From Capitella teleta (lineage: Eukaryota; Annelida; Polychaeta; Capitellidae): a stretch of 64,000 nt of DNA. A program made the position numbers and the translations under genes. The notes below the pieces were generated by a model. It saw nothing but the letters and a program-made list of their open reading frames with translations, did no database searches and was not told the DNA's origin. The stretch's first letter is position 1, and each line of letters begins with the position of its first letter. The stretch is taken from contig KB308724.1 in the NCBI GenBank assembly GCA_000328365.1, positions 446,321-510,320 of the forward strand. The letters are read 5' to 3'. Below are positions 1-9,484 of this stretch, one piece after another.

Positions 1-231
1 CCCTACTCTTATAATAAATCCCAAGGGTTCTTTATTCTGCAGTACCAGCGCCCGGCCTTGTTACGCAGTTGGGCAGCACTGCAGAGTCACTGAAGAATTA
101 CAATTATAATTCACAATCATAACGCCCGTGGCCTGATCGGGTCTCGAACCCGGGACCTTGACCCCCACGGTCGGCATAGGATTGCAATCAGCCGGTTTGA
201 CCCACTGAGCTATTCAGTAACCTCTCAGCTG
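1..231 (-). mobile_element. tRNA-derived SINE, copy 1 (3' end cut by window edge)
   Basis: Read on the minus strand, the element starts near 231 with a tRNA-like head: an A-box-like stretch (AGCTCAGTGGG) followed by a clear pol III B box (GGTTCGAGACC, reverse complement at about 142-152). After the head comes a body shared with copies at 16280-16596 and about 32310-32660, including the blocks ATTCTTC.GTGACTCTGCAG and GTGCTGCCCAACTG.GTAAC. The 3' part lies left of the window. The three copies differ by substitutions and small indels, so the family is not very recent. No coding capacity. Confidence 0.8.
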
Positions 232-240
232 AACACTATA

Positions 241-1275
241 GAATATCTAAGAATCAGGGTCAAAAAGGTCATTTAATTGAGGCGGGATTAAGGAGACAAA
301 AACATTGATGAAAGGAGATGGAAATGTCGACACCATTTCAACTAAACACGCCGTTAATGACTCAGGCATCAGATTTCATTCACTGAGCAACAGCAGGAAG
401 CCACAAATCAATTTGAAGCAATCAATATTTGGGCAATTAATTAGCATTCCTCTCAAAAGGCATTGCATTCAACACTCATTCATAATTCCTCTAATTAGAA
501 TTCTAGCCAAACGGTTTATAACCTCGCAAAAACATTTTTTCTAAAAAATATAATAAAGATTATATTTTTTTTTACTAAAGAAGCTGGGGCAAAGAAATGC
601 AAGTTATGTTCATCTATGGCTCTAAGGTAATTTTAAGCATTCTTGATAACTGAATGTTTCATTAATCAGGATATAAACAAACACAATATGTAGCAATTAT
701 CGAGGAAATTCAGAATAAATCAAACAAATTTCGGCTGGAAATTCAAGCCCAGAATCTAATCAGGTCTGTTGATGAAAATTAAATCTGTGTCACAGGTTGC
801 ACACGCATCCTTACAGACCTCATCAATGTACACAAATAAGCAGATGGTCAGACGGAATTAATTAGCCTGCGTGAAAAAATAATAATTAATGCAAATATCA
901 TTGATTACTTGATTACTGACCAACAAAAACAGAATAAAGTGACTTTCTGAAACAGACCACTAATCTCTATTATAATATTATATTAAACATTATATTAAAT
1001 ATTAAATTAAATATTATATTAAATATCATATTAAATATTATATTAAATATTATATTAAATACTATATTGAATACTATATTCAATATTATATTCAATATTA
1101 TTAATGCATTTAATCAATTGTGGCATATGAAAAACCCATAAGTTATACTTTCATGTATACCAAAGTCTGCCTGCAAAATCCTTCTATTTCTGCTTGCCGT
1201 TTACAACCCAGGAATTTCCATGGAAACAAAAAGGTCAACGACCCTCAACCCCATAGCAGACGAGGGTGCGCTCAC
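241..1275. other. SLC9A8 3' intron; AT-rich, no exon recognised
   Basis: This stretch follows the last visible SLC9A8 exon (transcription runs leftward) and should be intron. I found no NHE8-like exon here on the minus strand. It contains the AT satellite listed at 965-1108 and otherwise only AT-rich sequence. Confidence 0.5.
965..1108. repeat. AT-rich tandem repeat
   Basis: About 140 bases are built from variants of a 10-12-base unit, ATATTATATTAAAT, repeated imperfectly and drifting to ATACTATATTGAAT and ATATTATATTCAAT at the right end. It is a simple satellite inside the SLC9A8 intron, with no coding or regulatory signal that I can support. Confidence 0.85.
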
Positions 1276-4200
1276 CAGATTGATGAAGCCCTTCCGCTAA
1301 TCCGTACGGAGCATAGCTGAACACGATGATCATTCCAAACTCCAGAGAAGGCGTTTTACGCAAATCCAGAAATTTAAGAAGGTGGAAAAAATCAGTCAAG
1401 GAAATAAAAATGCAAGCTGCACATAAGGCTTAAACATAGCGATTGAATAGGATATCATAGCGCTGATCAGACCAAACGCAAGACCAATGGCCGCTGAGGA
1501 GAAGAACATCAAACAGAAGCGACCGACGGCCGTGAGGAAAGCGGTTGTGCCGCTTATGCTTGCCATCTCTGGTTTGGCCAACTCCAACACGGAGCTGTGG
1601 AAGGAAAGATAATCTCATGAGCGCAAATTAAAAAAATTTATATTTCTGCTCAGAGAATTCTCTCATTGAATTATGAATAGCGCAAGCCCAATATTTGGTT
1701 CCAAAAGGAGGTGTGAAAATTCTTTCATTAGTAAATATCTTACGTGGTGAGGACAATGGCCACGGCATCGTTGAGGACACTCTCGCCAAATACCAGCATG
1801 TAGAGTACTTGATCAACCTCTATGGCTTGGAAGATTGCCAAGGTTGCGACTGGATCAACCGCAGAGATCAAAGAACCAAAAGCGAAACTTTCAACAAGAT
1901 CCAACTGATACACAAGTTGAGCCTATAAAAAGTTAAACACTGATGACTTTTGGTTAGCAGAGCAGAGGTGACTGACCTTTCCCAGCAGGTATATGCCTCC
2001 ACCAACTATCATGGCAGAGATGACGGTACCAGCAATCGCAAAAAGTAAAATGGTTCCAATGTTGGCAAAAAAATTTCCCTGGTGAGTTTAAAGAATTAAA
2101 CTGAGAGAATTAGCTTATATTTTAAGTGACCTACTTTGTGTAAATTGTAACCGGATTCAAATATGATTGGAGGCAAAAGAACGAGGAAAAACATTGTGGG
2201 AGGAAAATGCTCCTCTGTCTGGAAAATAATTAATAATTAACATATTTCACTAACTAAATAGGGCGTTGACCTCACCTGCCAGTTTGCAACATCATAATGT
2301 TCCAGAAGCTTCAATGCCAAACCAAGAATGGCACCTTAAGAAGAAAAAAAAAAGAAGAAAAAAATCATCAAATTCGTAAGTATATTGCACATGGAATATA
2401 ACTGATACATTATGGATAATTAAAACTTGCACTAATGAGTAGCTACTAGTGAGAGCAAAGGGCATCCCATCTGATGGTACTAAAGTCCCATCGCCATGAC
2501 AACGTAATACTCACCAACAAAGCAGACAGCGACAGACTCCGGCAGGAAATGAAACTTGGTCTGAATAATTAGATGAACGACCAGAATGCAGACGACTGAA
2601 AACAAAGACGACATAAAGGAGGGAACGTCATGAGATGGACAGCGCACTGACCAATGACCAGGAGGATGAAGAAGATGGTCATGCCATACTGCTTCTCATT
2701 CTCTGATTCGCCAACATCCGGCAGATCCAGCATCTGTGTGGTGGTCGGAACGGTCGGCGAAGTGCTTGTGTTGCCCCATAATGTAGACCCATTCAGCGTT
2801 CTGTGAGGAGATATTATGATAATAAGGTGGAATCTATGACGTCATAATTAAATAAAATATGAATTCAGATAGAAGAAAAAGGTTGGATGCAGGACACGAG
2901 GCTTCCTGATCTCAATCATTAGCTAAACCAAGCACTCTTAAGAGCTGAGAGACGTATGTGCACAGGAATATAGACAAATAGGTTGGAAGGGGAAGGGAGG
3001 GGTCAGAGGTCACCTAGAGGCAGGGGTCAGAGGTCACCTAGAGGCAGGGGTCAGAGTCACTTACATATTTGGTGAGGTCGCTTCTTGATATAATTTCATA
3101 ATTTCAACTGCTTCTGAATCGGTTCTGAACAATGCATGGAATTTATTTCAAATATTTTTCAATAAACGCACTGATAATAAATATTCAGAAAATACCATTT
3201 AGATTTAATCTACTGCCGCATGATCTCTGTGTTTGCATTGTGATGAATGTGATGAGTGTGCAATTATAGATTCTGCCGCAAGCCTGTGCCATGATATATG
3301 TATAGTGATGAGTCAAGGGTTAAAATTTGCTCACTGCTAAAGGGAATGAACACACCTGTCTCCATCACACGTGAATGATCAGCAGAGAGTAAAGACATCA
3401 CAATATGCACCATTTCTTGATTTCAGTTTACATAACTCCAGCTGTAATTCAGACTTTCGCAGCAGTGTCAGATGACTGATGCACAGTCGATCGGAATCTG
3501 ATTATAGAATAGGGCTACCCTAGTACCCTTTAGGATGCTTTTAAGGTCAGATCTAATTTTTCCTAGCAGCTCAACACAAATTACGCCGCTTAAAATCAAA
3601 GCCAAATCGAACCAAATCGTATCTGACATTCAAATCTGTCTTAATTTTCTGCTTAACAATGACAGATGATGACAAATGCATGATTGAATTTCACCTTTAT
3701 GGAGATATGAGAAATGAAGGTTTACCAAGTCATAGGTTATAATTATAAACTGAAGACCCCACGATTCCAACACATTGGATGCAAATCCTAATTACCTAAT
3801 TGATAAACCCCCAACATAAGTAGCAATTTATAATTAAAATGATTAATAGAGAAAAACCATCATGATATTCAGCCCTCAATGCGTCAAATTTTTGTTTGCC
3901 GTACTGTAATTTGTGGTGTAGCAAGGTTGCTATATCACTAGATCACTAGATCCTGCATTCAACCCTATAAAAATCCCAAAGGAAAGATGTTACATTTAAT
4001 ATCGACCACACATAAGTAGACAGAATTGTCAGAATATTCAAAGCCGAAGCTTCGAGCCGTAGATATTCATCCAAGCCAAATACGGAGCTGAATACATACT
4101 AACCCGATTGCCGCAAAAACTAGTACATATTCACAGCAGACCAATTAAGACAGAACTCCAAGTGATTGGTCAACACATTTTATTACGCCAGTAAGTTCAA

Positions 4201-5514
4201 TGCAGTTTGCAGTAGTGCATCCAGTAATACTCCCCTGTTAAATCCCTAAACTATGAATAATAAAGTTGTGCTTAATTACTAATTGAGCACAATTTCATTA
4301 TTCGTAGTTTAGGGATTTAACAGGGGAGTATGCTCGGCAACTTAGTGCGGGTTTCGGCCCCAGGGGTCACATTAACTCCTGCATTAATTATATTCTCTTG
4401 GTCACTCTGTTTAATAATCACCCACATGTGTGTGACTGCCAGCATTACTTGCAGTAATTAATCATGATTGCCTAACAATGGATGGGAATCAACAATGCTT
4501 GAAATCTACTCCAAATTTTCAAAGAGAGAAAAAACTTTCAAGCGTGAGGCTGTGAAATATACCGGTATATTAAAATTTTATCAATCATCAGAAGTGATTT
4601 TGAAGCTAAATTTCTGCAATCTTTCGGATTTGAGTTAAGAAGATGTTAAATTTCAGCGTCCATTGTTACAAATGTGGGTCAATTCAGAGGTTACGATCGT
4701 TGCTCTCACCCAATGAGAAGGCGCTCTGGGGTCACATGGTATTCTTTGACACTTTTAACAGAAAATTCTGACCTGTTATAAATGCTTCTAATTGTCTACA
4801 TGCATAAACACAGTACCTTGTAAAAAAAATCAATAGAACTTTCTGTTCACGCTGGTTACAGTGATACCTTTCATTGAAAAGTCGCAAGAGAGCAAAAATA
4901 TAATTCATAATTATTACCAATTCAGAGTTCAAACATGCACATATTTTTGGGTGCAAATTTGAGTTAAGTCAATTCCTTAAGGTCTGTATAGCTGGCTTAC
5001 CTAATGGTACAGGCCACTATATTGTGATCTATAGGGTTTGAATGGCATCTAATTTTTATTTATTTCAATTTGTGGTCTGATATGTAATCTGCCTTTTTCG
5101 TTAATCCGCCTGTTTCCTTGGGAACGGAGGAGGGCGGATTAACGGAGTCTGATGGTCCAGCAAGACCCCAAAATTGGTATACTTCAGTCTCAGGTGATTT
5201 TATCCCTATTTGTTCCTTACGCTCAGTGCGACTTTAGACCGATTTTGTTGTGGTAGGTGACTAGGTCACATAATTATAGCAACTGACAAGTAGTAAAGTA
5301 CTCACATGTTGGTATTGTTCAGTCCCTGGAGGAAATCTATAATCTCCTGGTTGGTCGGGAGGTTCTTCTCCTGGGGGACATTGTCGACATCCGCGGCTCT
5401 GACGTAATTCGTTGGCGACCCCAGCAACGAGACAAGCGTGATCACAACACAGTAGAAACCAAGTACCCTACTCCATCGCAGTTGGGTGCGCATCGTATTA
5501 ATCCTTCCTTGCAT
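1276..5514 (-). CDS. SLC9A8: Sodium/hydrogen exchanger 8 (NHE8), 3' end outside window
   Basis: Electroneutral Na+(K+)/H+ antiporter of the Golgi and endosome membrane, which limits lumen acidification. Nine exons are visible (minus strand): 5306-5514, 2652-2800, 2515-2595, 2276-2334, 2135-2218, 1977-2078, 1744-1922, 1456-1594 and 1276-1381, about 369 codons. The first exon gives a cleavable signal-like N-terminus (hydrophobic stretch ending near VRA/AD). Family motifs then follow in order: [10 protein letters not shown], the membrane segment [42 protein letters not shown] with the transport acidic residue, and [11 protein letters not shown]. The frame agrees across every junction. The remaining C-terminal third (human protein 581 aa) must lie left of the window. 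Start choice: ATG at 5514 or 5493; the second gives a more compact signal peptide. The intron at 1382-1455 is U12-type. PSMG2 lies about 580 bases upstream on the same strand. Confidence 0.93.
1382..1455 (-). other. U12-type AT-AC intron in SLC9A8
   Basis: A 74-nt phase-0 intron. Its 5' end reads ATATCCTATT (U12 donor consensus ATATCCTT), it has a TTCCTTGAC branch-site match (consensus TTCCTTAAC), and it ends CCAC about 13 nt after the branch A. No GT-AG pair restores the protein here. Using these AT-AC ends gives GLISAM followed by [12 protein letters not shown], the same length as human NHE8 across this point. All three U12 signals agree, so this is inferred to be a minor-spliceosome intron. 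Confidence 0.9.
2999..3060. repeat. 24-bp minisatellite carrying DR1-like motifs
   Basis: About 2.5 copies of a 24-bp unit (GGGGTCAGAGGTCACCTAGA followed by GGCA). Each full copy holds GGGTCA-G-AGGTCA, at 3000-3012 and 3024-3036. This is the direct-repeat-1 arrangement bound by RXR, HNF4 and COUP-type nuclear receptors. The third copy is degenerate. It lies in the 2.5-kb first intron of SLC9A8. The repeat is directly visible; receptor binding is inference. Confidence 0.75.
4228..4330. mobile_element. Palindromic MITE-like element
   Basis: A 103-bp element with near-perfect terminal inverted repeats of about 34 bp, beginning TACTCCCCTGTTAAATCCC and ending with its reverse complement. The centre contains a second inverted pair (TTGTGCT...AGCACAA). 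It probably has a TA target site. It encodes nothing and sits in SLC9A8 intron 1. It could form a hairpin in RNA. Confidence 0.75.
5099..5144. repeat. Short inverted repeat
   Basis: CGTTAATCCGCC and its exact complement GGCGGATTAACG are separated by 22 bases (TGTTTCCTTGGGAACGGAGG in part). A related arrangement occurs near 24472-24526 and a single arm near 12765-12780, suggesting a dispersed short element, possibly ends of a pogo/mariner-like transposon. The family assignment is only a guess. Confidence 0.5.
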
Positions 5515-6077
5515 ACTGCGAGAATGCTCTTAGCAACTAACCCTCAACAGACATATCTTGCGTCAGTTAGCGATGCGTTTGGAGGATTTATACAGCGCGA
5601 ACACGAAGCAGCGGATGAGCTGTCATCGCCTCGATACTCGAAAATGATGCAAGTAAACAACGGTTGAATACTTGAACCCACTGCGACGAACTGAGATTTA
5701 ATTTCAGCTGAGTGCAGATTGCAATGACTTCGACCGCCGCTCTCCACTGTGTTGAATTCTGATGGGAAAATCGATCAAACAGTCAGCGCTAATTACTGTT
5801 GCTTGCAAATTCCAAAACGAATAGCTGATTATCGGAGAGTGCGTTATGATTACCGAAAGCTGATACATTATGATCAAAGAAAATACTGAAATGCAGGTCA
5901 GGTTGAATGTTCGAGTGCAATTGTACATGCCATCCATTCATTGAGGTAATCTAACAGAACTCTAATTCTGTAATTTTTCTAATACATATACTCGAAAGTC
6001 AAGACCCTCTGAATCAGCAAACACCGAAAAAGAAATGAACCGCAAACAAACATCAATTTACGCTGAATAAGTACATT

Positions 6078-6083
6078 TTTATT
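6078..6083 (-). terminator. PSMG2 poly(A) signal
   Basis: AATAAA on the minus strand, 14 bases after the PSMG2 stop codon. Confidence 0.55.
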
Positions 6084-6096
6084 AGAAACACCATCA

Positions 6097-7297
6097 TCAC
6101 TGAAACAAACTCTGGTTGAATCTGCTGCCGTACAATAATTTCCACGATGAAGGTAAAATCCATCCACGAGTTGACTTTGTTGCAGAGCATTCTGACAAAT
6201 TCTGAAGAAGACAAAAGTCTTGCAACTGAATACGAGTGAAATGGTAAAAAAATATAATTCTACAGAAATAAAAACACGGCACTTTGTAACAGCTGACGGG
6301 ATATGACTGAAAACCGAACCTGAAGATCGATCCATTTCTTCCATGAGTTTAGATACGTCGCAAGCTGAATGGCTTCGCTTGCGTTGTCTCCTTCAGAGCA
6401 GAAAATGAGCAAAATGGCTGAGGAAACATCTTTATCAACACTGAAAATGAGTTAGATTAAAACTAAATAACAAATTCTGTATCATTAGTATACCATTTTG
6501 CATGCAGACTTTTTGCAATACCAGATCCCGGCATGTAGGCCTCCCCGGAGGCAGCGTGCGGCAGATCCGCCTGACGGCATTCCAGTTTCTTCCATTGATT
6601 CTCTTCGATGAAATCCGTCAAACGCTCGTTCAAATTCTTTGAGAACAGAAATCGCAACTGCGTTCTGTGGATAATTGAGACATGAGGTGTGGAATTTTGA
6701 GCTATTTCAGCCGCGTACCCCGTCAGTTGTTCATCTCTGCGTTCATCGGAGAAGACGCTGCTCAGAATGACGACCTCTTTGAACTTGCTTGTGGTTATCC
6801 ATGAGAAGAGCATCTCAGTGTATTGGCTTTTCTTACTCTTTACATATAAAAAAATTTGCAACATTTTAAATCGCAATCAAAAACCTGAAACTCCTGACTT
6901 TTATAATCGGTGATCTCTGCTGTACAACGACGATCTTCCTCTTAGCACAATAATAAACTGTTGAACAAAAAAAACTGAATAATTGAACTGCTATAAGAAA
7001 TTGGGTAAAAGAGACCTTCTGCTGCGGTCATGAGGGAGCATTTGCTGTCCCTCGATTCACAGGCGAACGGGTCATTTCCGATGACAGGCAAGAAACAGTC
7101 GTCATGGAAATAGCCAACACGGGTTAGCTTCAGGTTTTGGATGAGTAAATCTGCCGCCAGTTGGCCTACATTGCCAACTGAAACAGCCGGCTGCAGAAGG
7201 AGAGGTCAAATGAGGACATTTAATCCAAAAACCAACTCACAATTACGCAATCGTGATCAGTGAAATCAGGAGACTGGGTCCCTTCAGAGATGAACAT
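6097..7297 (-). CDS. PSMG2: Proteasome assembly chaperone 2, complete
   Basis: PSMG2 pairs with PSMG1 as a chaperone that helps build the 20S proteasome alpha ring in the cytosol and nucleus. Six exons (minus): 7241-7297, 7016-7190, 6885-6940, 6494-6837, 6320-6440 and 6097-6201, giving 285 aa (human 264). Diagnostic stretches are PAVSVGNVGQLAADLL (human PAVSVGNVGQLAMDLI), VGYFHDDCFLPVIGNDPF, the helix ILLIFCSEGDNASEAIQLA, and the C-terminal ILPSSWKLLYGS (human IPSSWRLLFGS). Start: the first ATG at 7297 aligns with the human start. The third intron (6838-6884) would be only 47 nt with a weak donor, GTTTTTG. It keeps phase 0, but the joined protein is about ten residues shorter than human at that point, so that junction is the least certain. 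It lies 580 bases upstream of SLC9A8 on the same strand. Confidence 0.93.
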
Positions 7298-9484
7298 AGT
7301 GCTCTGAAATTTCAAAGGAATGGAATAAAAAAACCCGGCCACACTGCCATGTTAGATTGGAAGAATCTTCAGATATTTTGAAAGTAGGACCTTCATTCCA
7401 ATCTACAAAACCACTGTGAGATTGCACCTTGAGTTCGCATCAGCAGAATATCCCCACTTTTGAGGCAGTAATATTGACAGGGCAAATAGAGGTCTATCTA
7501 GGCCTATCTAATGCTGCATGAATATGCGGCATATAATTTGCCATATACAGCTCGTCTAACCTTATGAAAAATCGCCTTTCATATCTCACTTCACTTGTAG
7601 TTGATTGCACTATAATTGATACAATTTCAACTTTTTATATGACCCCAACCTGATTCCAAGAAAGGCTTCAAATTTCAATCTGAGCGACGTGCTGCTGACG
7701 GATGTTTATATTGCACGACTTTCGTGGCTGCCAGCATTTTGCATAGTAAAAGTAGGTGACATCATAATGGTTCAGCAGTAAATCTAAAACCCAGATCGGT
7801 TTTTGTGGCCCTTACAACTAATAACCAGAAGTCGTATGGATGAGCACTGTTATTTTTGGCGGAGTGTTTGCGTAAATATTGTAAGGTAACCCACGGGGGT
7901 GAAATAAAATTGGGCAGTCCCCACTGTCTGATCCACGGGAGATTGGGATCAGAAAAAGGATAGGGCTAAAGCCTATCAAGAACAAAAAACAAAAAGTTTT
8001 ACTATTTTGATATTGCTAAGGAACCCAAGACAGCCAGCTTAAGTATTCTGCCTGGTAATCATTATGTCGCAATTCCGGACTTCAGCTAGTCCAGATCAAC
8101 ACAAGCATTGCTGTCTGAACTGATCTCTGATTCACTAGCACATAAACAGTCATAATGTAACCGCAAAACAAATGCACCGTCTTTGGCGGAACTATTCAAA
8201 TTTTAGCCGTGTCAATCCTTTCTGCCGGCTCCTGAGACACAACATATACCATGGAAAACGCTGTCAGAGGCATCCGTCGCAGAGTGTTAACATCAGCCGG
8301 CAACGCCAACATTGATATTTTGCGCCTTTCACCAACTTTCAGGCTTCCAATAAAAAGGTGAAACAGGCTATTTGTTGACAAGTGACTCAGTCAGAAACTA
8401 TTGACTTATTGTGAGATCAGAATTAGAAAGATCCACTAACAAAGTAACAAAAATTATTTTAACCAAGGATCAAGAAGAGGTTTGCTAACTTATACTCTAA
8501 TGACAATTTATAATAGTAATTATTTTAATAACTGTCACTATACAGCTTAGCCAAGTTTATTCATGTGTAAATTTTAAAAGGCCATTAACACTATAAATGA
8601 TTTTCATGTTGATGGACGATCTATGGAATATCCGATGCCGTATATATGCCGCATATAATACTCAGTTTTAATAATAGCACCTCTTCTATAACTATAAATA
8701 CAATCTATGGTGAATACGCTTTAATCCCTATTATCGCCCAATTGAAACTTGAATCTATTTTCAGGCTCAACCACTGACTAACAGTGCCCTGAATTTGAAG
8801 AGTAAGGAATTTAAGCAATCTTTTGTAAATTTCAGTCATCCATACTCAGGAAATAATATGAAATTCGTACTAAATTTTATAAATACAGAAATAAATGAAA
8901 AAATCGGGCAAAATTCAGAGACACAAATCGATGAAATGTACCAACGGCAACGAATTCGTGCTTCGAAAAAACGACTGGGCCGTGTTTTTCATCATCATCA
9001 TGCGACCACGATAGTTCTCCGAGGGTATCGAAGCAGTTCCTACACATGTGTGTATACGCTATGCTACGGCTTGGGGAGCTAGCGATCATGCATGCCTCTG
9101 AGTCTTTGACCATGGTCAAAAACTCAGAGGCATGCATGGTCATTCCCTCTTATTACTTCGTTAAATACAAGTCCAAACCCAGCTCGGTTACAGACACATA
9201 TGGTTGATTCAACACAACTTTATCATATCATCCCTCTTTCTGAGGCAGAGATCTGGTAAAATTGCGATGCTGTATAGCCAGAAGTCTCCTTCATTGGTAA
9301 CTGACTGAAGCCTCTCAATACATATGTATTGAGTGGGAAAATTAATCGAATTTTGCAGGCTGCAGATTGAAATCAAGCCACTCAAGAAAATTAGCATGCT
9401 TTCGTTTCCTCACCTCATTAAATATGTAAAACAGTATATTTAGTGTTAATAAGTTTTAAAAAGCTTTGTTAAATGTGGAAGTAA
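7298..9484. other. Intergenic, no gene recognised
   Basis: AT-rich spacer between the PSMG2 start and the LINE. Short open frames at 8196-8381 (-), 8795-9082 (+) and 8877-9143 (-) show no family motif, and two of them overlap each other antisense. The only structure noted is the cruciform at 9088-9137. Confidence 0.6.
9047..9137. repeat. Double palindrome, MITE-like fragment
   Basis: Arms ATGCATGCCTCTGAGT (9088-9103) and the exact complement (9122-9137) enclose a second perfect 14-bp palindrome, TTGACCATGGTCAA (9106-9119). The left flank, ATACGCTATGCTACGGCTTG followed by GGGAGCTAG (about 9052-9080), reappears in inverted form at 46991-47050. The two loci therefore share a small repeat family. 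Confidence 0.6.

Noticed and set aside
1396-1435. GT-AG solutions for the SLC9A8 intron (19 or 56 nt)
   Set aside because: A 19-nt intron is too short, and the 56-nt choice deletes conserved GLISA and adds unrelated residues. AT-AC fits all signals.
8196-8381. 61-codon minus-strand frame upstream of PSMG2
   Set aside because: No motif, splice context or family resemblance.
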